A stretch of 64,000 bases of DNA, taken from Paramecium octaurelia. Lineage: Eukaryota > Ciliophora > Oligohymenophorea > Peniculida > Parameciidae. Below are positions 48,604-59,787 of this stretch, piece after piece. The position numbers and the translations under genes were made by a program. The stretch's first letter is position 1. The number at the start of each line of letters is the position of its first letter. The stretch is taken from assembly GCA_905182995.1 (NCBI GenBank), contig CAJJDP010000012.1, forward strand, positions 380,370-444,369, given 5' to 3'. Under the pieces are notes generated by a model. It was not told the origin of the DNA, did no database searches, and saw only the letters and a list, made by a program, of their open reading frames with translations.

Positions 48604-49793
48604 TCATTCATGTTAGACTTGTTTTCTTACTGCATCGCTTAATGAATATTCTGATCTCTCATATGATTGTACTTACTAAAATAAAACTAATATATTACTT
48701 TGTCATTTACATAGTCATCAACTCTTTATTTAAACTTGTCTTCAGATGTTCCAACTTAGGTGGAATAGATTCTGTATACATCAGTGAATAAATTAAGTTC
48801 TTCTTGTAATCTAGCTTTATTTTTATTATATTAGGTCTCTTCTATTTTTAAATCCTATCCATATTTTATGTTAGAGATACTTCAATTGCTCTTTATTATT
48901 ATTGTTGTAAAGCAACGCCTCTTTCTCTGCAATTTACTGCAGCTAATCTAGCTTAGACTAATTGTTCTTATAGTTTAATGATATTTTTCTCTTCAGATGC
49001 AAGGTCGTAATTGATTTATTCGTTCTCAATATCAATTGCTCCCTTAAAGTCAGCCAATGTGACTCCAGTTGTGATTTCTAAATTTTAAGAATTTTTAATT
49101 TATTCTCTAATGTACCTCTCCATGTCATCAAGCATCTCAATCAATTATCCTTTAACTGTGTTGATATTTCCTTAGGATGATGGGGTCACTTAAGTCCAAT
49201 CTATGAACATTGTATCAGCAAACTCATGAGCTAGTTCTACAAGTTCTGACATTTTTGCAGATTTATACATTGTTAAGAATTTCTCTACGTATGCTCCATA
49301 TCTATTTAATTAATTGTTGTCTAAGTTTTATAAGGAATTTCTCAAAAATATTATAAGTCTCAATGTCATATTATCATTTTTAACTCTCTCAATATAGTTG
49401 GTTGAATGAGTGCATCTAATTCATATTTGTATCAACTACCTGTTATTGTCAAGGGTTTCTACTCTTTTTGCATTATCAACAAGTCTCCTTTGTAAATAAG
49501 CAATGAATTTATTTGTTTTATCAATGTCAGATTCTCTATCAGAAACTGATTTATCACGACTTGCGCATAAAAAGTTTTATTCTTGAATGGCTTTGCCCAA
49601 ATTAAAAATGATATTCTCTTTCAGCTAAAAGTTCTATTACATTCAATACATTTTTGGAAACCGTGTAATCTGTATTGAGTGCTGTAAGTTCAACAGCTGA
49701 AGCTCCCTTTAGTTCAGCCAACAATTTTTCTACTGTATCAACTTCATTCTGACACAAGACACCAACAAATAACAATAATAAAAGGCTCTTCAT
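48604..49793 (-). CDS. Trichocyst matrix protein precursor (upstream of pair)
   Basis: 362 residues, introns 49625-49649, 49416-49439, 48855-48880 and 48651-48676. Signal peptide MKSLLLLLFVGVLCQ, then acidic helical repeats (DTVEKLLAELKGASAVELTA, MSELVELAHEFADTMFIDWT, LEITTGVTLADFKGAIDIEN). Layout, size and composition match the T-type trichocyst matrix family. Positions 48651-48676 as the last intron give a stop soon after DAVRKQVQHE; without it the frame would run on into the next gene. The tandem head-to-tail arrangement suggests local duplication, though the two are divergent. Confidence 0.8.
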
Positions 49794-50198
49794 GCCGTTT
49801 TTTAATTTTTTTATATTAAATGAGTTTATATAATAACAATCAAAATAATTATGCGAATGATGGATGATATAAAATAAAATTCAATACCATGAAATATTTA
49901 AACCAGGTTATGGCTTTTCATAAACAGCCTTGATTTATATCTTAAAAAAATAACATAGAATTTTTATATTTTTATTAAAAACATAAAGTTTTAAAAGGAG
50001 TAGAGGGAAATTGTCATTTTGTGAATATTCATTAACCTGTTTTCCTGAATTATAAAATAATTATTATAAGGTAATTCAATGTGTGTAATATTTTATTAAT
50101 TTGTGAGTAAAAGATATTGAATAAAATGCTATTTAGTAAATAAGAAAACTATAAATATAACAATTTTCTTCTTCTCATATGTTTATAATAATTAAACA
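49794..50198. other. Promoter region of the trichocyst gene
   Basis: About 400 bp between the NDUFV2 stop and the trichocyst gene start, both on the minus strand. AT-rich, no coding frame of note, no RNA fold recognised. Expected to hold the trichocyst gene promoter, but I see no distinct element. Confidence 0.5.
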
Positions 50199-51042
50199 TC
50201 ATTTTTTTGCTTATTAAGCTGCTTACTTCTTCTTCTCAGCCTCAAGTCTTTCTTTCTCTTTTTGATCTAACCATTCTTTTTTTGCTGCTTCGAAATTTCT
50301 ATCGTATTTGATATCTTATTGAGTTGCTATATTTTATAAAGTTGTTCTTCCCTAAGGGCCTTCAGCATTTTTTCTTCCATTCTAAGGTCCTTTTTTATCT
50401 GTTCCATTTTTGAGGTCTTCTAATAGCTTTAACTATTAATAATTTATGATATAATATACAGTGTTTTCAGGTGTTAAATCTTCATAAACCCATTCGTTAT
50501 TAACTTGCATCATTGGTGCATTTGCACATGCTCCTAAACATTCAACTTCTTGAAGTGTAAACAATCCATCAGTAGTTGTCTCTCCATTTTTAATGTTCAG
50601 CTTTTACTCAATTGTTTTAATAATATCTTTAGATCCGCATAGTTAGCATGGAGTAGTTCCACAAACTTAAAGATGAAACTTTCCAACTCTTTCTCTATTA
50701 AACATAGAATAAAATGACGCTGTTTCATAGACATCCATTTCGGGGATCTCTAAAATTTTAGCTATCTATTAAGTTAAAATCTTAGTAAACCTTTTTCATT
50801 GCTGATAAACTCAAAAAGTTATTATTCTATTTTTATGCAAGCATAAGTAAAGGTATAGTACCTGATTTTTTCTCATTTGATGGAAATTTTGCCAATATTG
50901 CTTCAATTTTTTTGTAATTCTCATCTGTGAAATCAAATGGTACAGAATCACTATTGTCATCTCTATTTCTATGTGCAACAAAGATGTTAGAGAATCTTTG
51001 AATAGATTTTCTTTATGCTAATTATGCAAACTTTTATATCAT
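50199..51042 (-). CDS. NDUFV2: Complex I 24-kDa subunit (NuoE/NDUFV2)
   Basis: Mitochondrial NADH:ubiquinone oxidoreductase subunit carrying a [2Fe-2S] cluster. 263 residues, introns 50766-50790 (25 nt, starts GTTTAC) and 50433-50459 (27 nt). Arg/Gln/Ser-rich presequence ([20 protein letters not shown]). Core: [54 protein letters not shown]. The ligands CGTTPC and [10 protein letters not shown] give the C-x4-C ... C-x3-C set. A Lys/Glu/Ala-rich C-terminal extension ([15 protein letters not shown]) goes beyond the usual family end. Confidence 0.94.
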
Positions 51043-51078
51043 AATTTAATTAATTAGTATAATATATATCTATAAATG

Positions 51079-51391
51079 AAAGAAAAGCAAATATTTGTTT
51101 TATAAAGCACATAATATACTAACCATAATAAGAGTTAAAAAAACTCAAAGTAAATATTTTAAGAACATTCAAGAAAGAATAAATAATTGGATAGATGCAA
51201 TTATTATATTTGAAGAAAATAAAATGGTTAAGAATTATAAAGCATCCAGACTTAATTTTATACTATTTATGTAAGTACAAGGGAATTACAAAATGGACTA
51301 TTTGCTTTAGTATTTTGCAACTAGCAATGTAATAAAAAGTTTCTTCTATTCTAATATTGAAAATTAATAAAGCAATAAATAATTATATTGA
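51079..51391 (+). pseudogene. Coding-like remnant without start
   Basis: A plus frame is open from after a TGA at 51076 to TGA at 51389, about 103 codons, with protein-like content (TIIRVKKTQSKYFKNIQERI, then MVKNYKASRLNFILFMQ and MDYLLQYFATSNVIKSFFYS) and several TAA/TAG codons. The first ATG is at 51224, which would leave 55 residues. Two other plus frames are also partly open here, so the case is modest. Might be a decayed gene or the 3' exon of something lost. Confidence 0.35.
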
Positions 51392-51517
51392 GAAATCTTA
51401 AATTAATAAAAGAAAATAAAAGATTTGAAAATTTAAGAATTGCAAATATTGTTAAGATAAATGATTTCATATTACAAATCTTAAAAATAAAAATTAAATT
51501 TCTTTTTTAATTAAAAA

Positions 51518-53216
51518 ATGAGTAGTGTCTAATTTGTCAATTCTAAAGCTGAAGTGCTTCGTAAATATTAAGCATTAGCAATGAACATAAATGCAGCAGC
51601 TGGTTTGATGGAGGTCATGAAATCAAATTTAGGACCTAAGGGTACCTTAAAAATGCTTGTGGGAGGTGCTGGATAAATAAAACTTACGAAGGATGGTGCT
51701 GTTCTATTATCAGAGATGTAGATATAGCATCCAACAGCAGCTATGATAGCTAGAAGTGCAACAGCTTAGGATGATATAATTGGTGATGGTACAACCAGCA
51801 ATGTTTTATTGATTGGCGCATTAATGAAATAAGCAGAAAGATTATTGGCTGAAGGAATTCATCCAAGAGTAATTACAGAAGGTTTTGAGCTTGCAAGAAA
51901 GGAGGCCTTATCATTTTTAGATACCTTTAAATACTAATAAATAGATAAAGCTGTGTTAATAAATGTGGCCAGAACTTCATTAAATAGCAAATTGACACCC
52001 GATGTTGCAAATTAGTATATACTATATAAAGAAAATATTTAGAATTATCGAGATAGTTGTCGATGCAGTTTAAATTGTGTAAGTGCCTGAAAAGCCTATA
52101 GACTTATTTATGGTTGAGATTATGCATATGTAACATAAGATGGGGGCAGAAACAGAATTGATTCGAGGATTAGTGTTAGACCATGGTGCAAGACATCCAG
52201 ACATGCCTAAATTTGTTAAGAAGTGCTACATCTTAAATTTGAATGTCTCTTTGGAATATGAGAAGACTGAAGTAAATTAAAAATAAATTAATAGGTTCAC
52301 AGCGGATTCTTTTATAATACAGCTGAAGACAGAGAGAAATTAGCTAGATCTGAAAGAAAATTGACAGATGACAAATGTCAATAAATTATTGATTTCAAGA
52401 GAAAGGTTTGTGAGAAGAATGGTTATGGATTTGCAGTTATCAATTAAAAAGGAATAGATCCAGTCTGTTTAGAAATGTTTGCCAAAGAAGGAATTGTTGG
52501 TATCAGAAGAGCAAAAAAAAGAAATATGGAAAGAATTGCAAAGGCCTGTGGTGGTAATTCAGTTAATGCAGTTGAGGATTTGACTGAAAGTGACCTCGGA
52601 TACTGTGAAGTGGTAACCATTTTACTTTATAATTAGTTAAGAGAATATACCTTAGGAGAAGAGAAGTACACTTTTATTGAAGGAGTGTAAAATCCTACTT
52701 CATGTACAATTTTGATTAGAGGACCAAATGAACATACTATTGCCTAAATCAAGGATGCTATTAGAGATGGATTAAGAGCTGTTAAAAATGCTGTTGAAGA
52801 TAAATGTGTTATTCCTGGAGCTGGTGCCTTTGAAATTGCTACCAGTGTTCATCTTTAAAAGTTTAAGGATTCTGTTGCTGGAAAGGCTAAATTGGGAGTC
52901 TAAGCATTTGCTGAGTCATTATTAGTTATTCCAAAAGCCTTAGCAGAAAATTGTGGATATGATGTTTAAGAAACACTCATTTAAGTTACAGATGAGTTTA
53001 TCAAACATAACATTCCAGTTGGAGTAAGTATTAATGAATAAGGTTTCATTGCTCCGATTGCCAATGGTATTTTTGATAATTATTGTTCCAAAAGATCATG
53101 GCTGAACATTGCACCCACATTAGCTTAATAACTTTTGTTAGTTGATGAAGTAACCTTTTATATAATTATTTTAGATTATGAGAGCTGGCAAACAAGCTGG
53201 TGGAGCTCAATAGTGA
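51518..53216 (+). CDS. CCT6: Chaperonin CCT subunit zeta (CCT6)
   Basis: Subunit of the cytosolic TRiC/CCT ring that folds actin and tubulin. 540 residues, introns 52015-52042, 52272-52294 and 53150-53174. Close to CCT6 throughout: [59 protein letters not shown], and the ATPase motif [12 protein letters not shown] with its Asp. [21 protein letters not shown]-like [20 protein letters not shown] and the C-terminal GVSINEQGFIAPI follow. The MQIQHPTA and GAGQIK segments favour zeta over other subunits. The Gly/Gln-rich end (KQAGGAQ) is normal. No defects. Confidence 0.96.
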
Positions 53217-53595
53217 AAAGAATGAAATAATTATTGTTTACATTTATACATAAATAAATATATTCCTACATTTTAGAATTACTAGATATTCTTAAATTAC
53301 TTGATACTTTCTTTTCTGTAAAATAAAGCCATTCGAATGTCTAAAATTAATTAATTTAAATATCATAACTTTTAAATATTCCATCTCTGAGCTTACATTG
53401 ATTAGCTTTAATTGAGACAATAGTTAATTACTTAGAAATTGAACTTTCATAACATAATGTATTAGGATAACTTATTAATTATTTTTAAATAATTTAAATT
53501 TTTGCTGTAATTAATTACATATTTGATGCATATTTATAAAGATTTATTCTTCATTTTAAAAAACAAATAATTATTATAACTTTTATAATACAGGG
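53217..53595. other. Intergenic, nothing recognised
   Basis: AT-rich stretch between CCT6 and the next plus-strand gene. No frame with coding character, no RNA fold or repeat noted. Presumed CCT6 3' UTR and downstream promoter. Confidence 0.6.
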
Positions 53596-54588
53596 ATGTC
53601 TTCTTTTCTGAATGTATAGAAAACAATAAATTAAGAAAAAAACGTGGCGTTATCTAAGTAAATATAAAAAAAAAAGCGTAAAAATCAATACACTGTAGAA
53701 TTTAAGTTTGGCAGTAGCATAGATGTTACTTAACTTAAAGAAATTATAGTTATAAATTAAAATATACCTCAATGCATTCCGCAAAATATCATCTTCAGAT
53801 TGAATTCTAACATTTAATTCCCTAAGATTGTTGAATCTCAATATTAGTTAGGATTTTTGAACATTGATCCCCATTCTTATAATTACAAAGTAGCTAGGTA
53901 CGACAAATACAATAGCTATCACATTTTTAACTTAGAACCAATTCAAAGAACATACACATCTTTTGAAATACTTAAAGAGGCCTTATTGAAAGAGGAAACA
54001 GATTTGTTCGAGAGCTTTGAATAATTTCATAAAAAAAATACTGACATCTCTAAATACAAGATCGTAAATGAAACAAAACTTATTGAGTTTGAACTAAACA
54101 TCTAAGGCCCATTTACATTATATATCTAAAAGAATAAAAATGGAATCATTACGACATCAGCTAGAGTGATGAATGATGCCTACCTCTAAATGATAGGAGT
54201 CAATGAAGAAATAATTAAGGATTATGTATTCTAGACAGGAATGCTCCCTTAATCCTTTGCTGGAGACGGGAATTCAAGATGGAGTTAAACTTTAGCCCAA
54301 ATTTTTAAATGTAATGCTGCCATGATGTTTGGACAATTAATGCTTGTGAATTATTAAGGGTAAAGGTTTCCTGTCTTTATGAAATCCTAAAACTTTTATT
54401 TATTCAACGAGGATGACAACTCTTATACAGAATACATTTATTATTTTTATGAAGTTGACCAGAGGTGGATAAATATGAAGTAGATAGAAGAAAATAGCTT
54501 AGATTATTTCAATAGAAAATCAGTAAGTAACAACGAAGACACTAATGAGCTTGAGTATTAAAAGAGATGTGGATTTAGAAAATTATGA
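53596..54588 (+). CDS. Hypothetical protein with possible PAS-like fold, 330 aa
   Basis: Single exon from ATG at 53596 to TGA at 54586, with many TAA/TAG Gln codons. Basic N-terminus (NVALSKQIQKKKRKNQYTV). The central part, about 180-275, reads GIITTSARVMNDAYLQMIGV, then NEEIIKDYVFQTGMLPQSF and GQLMLVNYQGQRFPVFMK. Its order (Asn-containing start, helix pair, strands) recalls a PAS domain, as in some fungal regulators. That is a tentative reading. No signal peptide or membrane span. A minus-strand frame at 53650-53841 is a shadow. Confidence 0.66.
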
Positions 54589-54611
54589 CTGACTAAAAAT
54601 ATTTAATATTA

Positions 54612-54824
54612 ATGATTTTATTATTTCAATTTTCAATAGCACCATTAAGTCAATTTGCTTAGAAGACTATTCAGAGAATCCCTTATTTGGCTCCCTTTAC
54701 TAGTGCTTAATATTTCTAAAATTATTATTTGTACCTCTGTAATATATTTTTGAATGAATAATAAACTTAATTAAAAAAAGAAATAATAATCAATGAATAG
54801 CCAAGCAACTATTTTTCTCTTTGA
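54612..54824 (+). CDS. Small ORF, 70 aa, doubtful
   Basis: Starts MILLFQFSIAPLSQFAQKTI, signal- or presequence-like, ends NEQPSNYFSL at TGA 54822. In the same frame after that TGA the text still reads like protein (IELIEDLDYELQYYSTQKPS) for 34 codons to another TGA. So it may be a short secreted or mitochondrial protein, or a longer gene broken by a nonsense change. No intron removes the TGA. Confidence 0.35.
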
Positions 54825-56143
54825 ATAGAATTAATCGAGGATTTAGACTATGAGTTGCAATATTATTCTACTTAAAAGCCCTCCTATATAATAAGTGGAA
54901 ATTTAATAGCAAATGCTTTGTAATGAAAAAATTAATTTAATGAATATTACTGAAAATTTCAGTGCTTTGGATCTCTCAAGTGTTAAACCTATTATATATT
55001 CGAACGAATGGTAGCAAACATGAAATTCCTGATTTAAATATACATTAGATAGCATTGTTTAGTAAATAAATTAATATATTTAGGATGTGAATAAAATTCT
55101 AATAAATAAAAATAAATGAAATTAGATAGTAATCATAAGATAGAATCTTAAAAAATTCAATATGAAAAAAAAACAAGAATTTTTATTGTTTAGAATTAAG
55201 ATATTTTCATAAAACTCGAGAAATAGCGAATTATTTGTTTTTTCCAATAAAAAAACAATTTTCATATATAATTCTCTTATATTTCAACTTCTCTTTTGAT
55301 GAGAAACCTAAAGTTTAAAATTAAATAAAAACAAAAATATTTTAATACTTAGATAGGGAGAATATAGATTATACAAAAATAAAAGATTATAAACTTAAGT
55401 TATAATAGATTTTGTAGATCTTAGGATAGTTTTTGATTTCGCTTGATTATTAATATAAGATCCTATATTATTATTAATTATAGAAAAACTATAATTTTAT
55501 TGTAAATACCTTATTAATCAACTAAATTTAAACAAACAAGTAGTATAGATCCATTTATATTGTAATTGAAGTTCTAATTCAATATTTAAGTTTGGTTTAT
55601 AAATGATAAAATGTAAGATCGTGATTATAAATAATACAATGTAAATAAATTATAATAATTTTATTGAGAAGTTAATAAATTCTGATAAGAATTAATATTT
55701 ATTAATAATAAAAAAATTATTTCTAATTAATTAGTATTAAGAAGAAATATCTTCATAGTTTTGTAATATATTTAATTATTTATATTGTGATCATTAAATT
55801 TTCTTGATCAATTGATAATAATGTAATAGTCAAGGTATTAGAACTTTGTAGCAAGCGATAATGTCAAATATTGAACCTCTATGAATAAGAAAACTTGGTC
55901 CATCCCCATATTAGAAGATTATAGACAATATTCAAAATAATAGTTATTTAGTACTATTTTGAATATTGATATGAATCAATATTATAAGAGCTGAATAATA
56001 CAAAAATTGAGTATTGTAAAATACTAAAATCATAATTATTATAATTAAGCATTTATGTATTTAGAGATCGTGATTAGATATGTAAATTAGATATATTATA
56101 TATATATGATTGATAAGAATCAAGGTTGTGTTGTATATTTAAC
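54825..56143. other. Gene-poor AT-rich stretch
   Basis: About 1.3 kb without a convincing gene. The first 200 bp contain the coding-like tail described for the small ORF, plus a frame reading TMSCNIILLKSPPIQQVE. Beyond 55050 only short frames are present, with many A/T runs. It includes a hairpin at 55926-55968. No tRNA or snRNA recognised. Confidence 0.5.
55926..55968. repeat. Inverted repeat / hairpin
   Basis: Arms 55926-55939 (CAATATTCAAAATA) and 55955-55968 are perfect 14-bp reverse complements around a 15-nt loop. On transcription either strand would form a stable AU-rich hairpin. No gene flanks it closely and no terminator role is known for such structures in ciliates. Confidence 0.7.
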
Positions 56144-56773
56144 TCAAAATTTCTGTAAATTAAGTTAAATTAGATGTCTATACTAAATGTGTTAACTTGC
56201 CGATTTAATATTCGAATTGTAAGCATATCCTATCGCCTCTTTCTTAAGAAATCGATTTGATAAGATTCTAAATAATTTTAATTGCTTTTCATCGTTGGTA
56301 TACCTAATTAAATGTTTAACATTTTTAATGTTATTTTTTAATTAAGTGAGTAATTTTAAAAATTCAATGCCTTGCTTTTCTCCCAAATACTTGAGTATTT
56401 CTACCCTTTGTCTTAAAACGTACTATACAATAGCTTTAGCATAATTTTTTTAAATATTTGTAGACTTTTATGAAAGATTTTTTGATTGAGAAGAGTTTTT
56501 GGTTTTTTTGTTTAAAACTACCGAATCAACACTTTCTAGAGATTCTTAAGTTTATTTATTATTAAAAAGTGAACAAGAAGGTTAAAAAGGTACATCTTGT
56601 GAAGCAACTTAAGGAGGTTATTAGGTTAGTTAGGTTGTTAAAGAATTGCTTAAATTTCCATCGGGATACCCCTAATTCCCATTTATTACAGGAACGAAGT
56701 ATATAGGATAAAATAAAGGTTATTAAGGTTATGCATATAGATTATAAGCTGGCTGGAATTATTGATTCCACAT
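56144..56773 (-). CDS. Lineage-specific protein, paralogue of 57804-58504
   Basis: 209 residues, single exon. Starts MWNQQFQPAYNLYAQPQQPL, a Tyr/Pro/Gln/Asn-rich low-complexity head of about 75 residues, then a Ser/Lys linker and a helical C-terminal domain. That domain has NIQKNYAKAIVQYVLRQRVE, LGEKQGIEFLKLLTQLKNNI and LKLFRILSNRFLKKEAIGY. It aligns along its whole length with the C-terminal domain of the neighbour at 57804, and the N-terminal heads are alike in composition. Short helical basic domain could bind nucleic acid or protein; not recognised. Confidence 0.7.
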
Positions 56774-56993
56774 TAGATTTAATAAATAATAACATCAACT
56801 AATATGTTAATTTATAAACATATTATTTCGGTTTATTTGCTTTATTTCTGCAATTAATATTTGGAAATTTTCTTTTGATTTTAATTAAAATCCCCAAAAA
56901 CGAAGTAATTTTGATATTATTTTTCAAAAATACCAAGAAAAAGAGGTTTATTATGATTTTTTGAATAAAAGTAGGGTAGGTTTGAATTAGTTA

Positions 56994-57599
56994 TCACCAT
57001 TTTAATTTCACTGAATTTAATCTCAATTACTAGATTTTCTGTTTATTAAGAACTAAATTTAACACTAACTTACTAAGGGATTTCTTTTATTCTAAAAGTC
57101 CCAGAAAATTTAAATTATATATAAATGAACCTATAGGCATCCTCAAACAATTCTTAACTTTATTTTCATACATTTTTTCAGTTGATGAATAAAAACAATA
57201 GAACTTAATATATTCATCTCTTAGCATAAATTCTAGTTTGATGCTGAATAAATATCGCTTCAATATTATCTTAAAAATTGCAATTGAAAGTATTTTAACA
57301 AACTCTATTGATTTATACCAATTATTATATTGTTATGTTTAAGTTATTGTTTATTCTTGAAAGCATTTTGTTATTGTTCAAACATCCTATTGAAAACCAT
57401 TTGCAAATAGTCTATTCTTTAGTTTTCTATTTTATTGAATTATTTTTTGAGTCAACAGCCATTTGTAAGATACTTAAAGAAAATATTAACAAATTTTAAT
57501 TTCATATATTTGTTAATGCAAATTAATTGAGATATGAATAAAATTAGTCAAAAGCAAATAACACTATAAGGTTTAGAATAAAGTTTGAATCAAATTCAT
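56994..57599 (-). pseudogene. Unresolved coding-like region, probably broken gene
   Basis: Minus-strand coding-like segments in alternating frames: MNLIQTLFQTLQCYLLL from 57599, then QRIDYLQMVFNRMFEQQQNA, then FVKILSIAIFKIILKRYLFS with FMLRDEYIKFYCFYSSTEKM, running to TGA at 56994. Candidate introns gave no continuous frame. It lies between the two paralogues but shares no sequence with them that I could see. A plus-strand frame at 57308-57499 is a shadow. No family. Confidence 0.4.
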
Positions 57600-57803
57600 A
57601 TATCATGTGAGAGGTGTATGTTCAATTGTAAGAATTTTATAATTATATAAATATTTTCAAAAATGAAACTTATAGATATACTAGAATTTTAACCTTTTTA
57701 GAACTTCTTTCCTTAAATATATTGCTGTAGGAATTCGATCTTCTATTTTCTATAATTAAAATTCAAAAATATATTTTGGAATATTATTATTGATTTATTT
57801 ATT

Positions 57804-58504
57804 TCAACATCTTAGCAGACTATGATGGATTAATTTTTTATGTCTAAGATGGCTATTCTTTTTTTATATTCTGGAGTTGAATATATAGGAATTACTTTTT
57901 GTTTTTAAGAAATAATTTCTAAAATAATATTTAATATTTCATACCCTAAAATTCTAAAAGCCCTAATAAAATCCTATTTGTTTGTATATTAAGAAATATG
58001 ACTAACATTTTAGATTTAGTTTTTTATTAGCTTTATTAATTTTATAAATTCATCAACTTCTGTAGTGTTAAGGATTTTAGAAGTTAATTATTTATTTTTA
58101 TAGATAAAGCTAGCAATGGCTTTGGCGTAATTCTTTTAGATATTTTTTGATTCTTTTTCAAATTAAACCTAATTGAGATGATGTGTAGACTTTGATATTT
58201 TTTCTTTTTGTTGTGTTGGCTTATCCTATGTGACATTTGCACTTATTATTGCCAATAAATCAGAAGAATTAGAACAATTTTCTGTTTCCTTTTATTTTGG
58301 TTATTCTATTCTTCTCTAATTGAGCTCTTGAGATTCAAATTATGGAAGCTAATGCATTGACTCGATTTGAGGAACAAATGTTTAAATTTGTTCTGCTTGT
58401 ACCTAGTAAGTAAATGTAGGGTAAGATTAAAAGAATGGGACATAAACAAAGGCTGTTTATTAAATAGGGTATGAAGGAATAAAGCAAGGGAGGTTAAAGT
58501 TCAT
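57804..58504 (-). CDS. Lineage-specific protein, paralogue of 56144-56773
   Basis: 224 residues, one intron at 57919-57944 (26 nt) that is absent from the paralogue. The head is rich in Pro, Tyr, Phe and Gln (MNFNLPCFIPSYPIQQTAFV). After an acidic Ser/Gln linker comes the shared domain: NIQKNYAKAIASFIYKNKQL, EVDEFIKLIKLIKNQIQNV and FRILGNYFLKTKSNSYIFNS. The intron falls right after FRILG; removing it restores the alignment to FRILSNRFLK of the neighbour, which confirms it. Function unknown. Confidence 0.7.
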
Positions 58505-59251
58505 TAGTTTTAGAGACTCTAGTTTTGATGTTAGATTAAAAAGAAGATTTAAATAATCAAAATATGAGAAGTATTTTTTTATTATCCAAGTATTTTTAAG
58601 TACTAAATCCCTTGCTTGTAATCAATTTTCCATTGATACTGTATATAAAGTGAACTAGTAGAAATTAGTTATACCTTATTATTTTAGAACGTGAATAGTC
58701 ATACATCTAAAGGGAAACAATAATCCGTTTTTAATCATAATATTATGTAAATTTTGTAATGATATAGAAATCTATATAATATATAGCCCTTTATTGTTCA
58801 ATTAATCATCAATCCAATTGAACATAACCTGCAGAAGATTATATCTGATGATAATTCAATCATTATTTTTTATATTAATAGTAGTAATAGTTCAGCATTT
58901 TTATTATATTATGGAGTCAAATTAAAATAAAATTGTTTTATTTATTTCTAATTTGTTTCAAATAATCTTTTTTACAAATCTCAATGTCTTATAAATAAAC
59001 AATTAAAATAGTTGAGTGTGTTAATTATAGAAGGGAATTAAAAAGTAAAACCCAGCTTTATTGCATTCTGGTTTATTTTAGTGAAGATTTCACAAAATAA
59101 AGTGCATAAATTGATAATAATTAATAATAATAATTTATTTTTCAAATGGCTCTTTAGCATTTATTAACGTGAAATGCTTAAGAATAAATATTGTTATTTT
59201 GAACTTAAATATTAATGAAAATGTATTTATTGAACAATAAATTTAATATAA
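58505..59251. other. Intergenic, nothing recognised
   Basis: About 750 bp between divergent genes (58504 minus, 59252 plus). Very AT-rich with poly-A/T tracts. No coding frame, tRNA or repeat that I can support. Should contain both promoters. Confidence 0.55.
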
Positions 59252-59650
59252 ATGAAAAGATTTTACTATGATTATTATTAGCAAATAAACAATAGAAGAA
59301 AAAATCTTAATAATAAGAGTGAATTATTCATTGGGAGAAGAGAAAATGAAGGGTCAGCTATTCATTCAATGGATCAACTCAAATCCAGAAAGTTTTCTAT
59401 TTCAAGGCCGATAAGTTCAATAAGTCTGAAGAGAAATAGTGCATCATAAATTGATAGCAGTTTTAATTTGATAAGTCTGAATGAATTAGCAATGATTCAA
59501 TAGTATAAAACAGTGAATCTGTTATCAAGTTAGCTGAAACGATCGTCAAGCAATTCAATTAGAAGGAGGGTTATAAATTCTGATAAAAATTCGTAGTTCC
59601 GTCAATATCCAAATAAATCAATGATTATAACAAATTTCATTTTGGAATGA
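59252..59650 (+). CDS. Hypothetical protein, 132 aa
   Basis: Single exon. Starts MKRFYYDYYQQINNRRKN; very basic and Ser/Asn/Arg-rich (KFSISRPISSISLKRNS, KRSSSNSIRRRVINSD), so probably disordered and possibly phosphorylated. No domain, signal or membrane span. TAA/TAG codons present as in neighbours. Confidence 0.6.
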
Positions 59651-59787
59651 TTGCTTATAATTTATATAATCATCATTCAATGATATCTTTAATTTACTGG
59701 AAAGTAATAGTTATTAAAATAATAATGATTGTTTAATTGTGTTGATTTAATAATTCAAAGTTTTTTGTTTATTATATTAATTAATAA

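Noticed and set aside
50836..50870. 35-nt candidate intron in NDUFV2
   Set aside because: Reading through gives the conserved [14 protein letters not shown] segment of the family.
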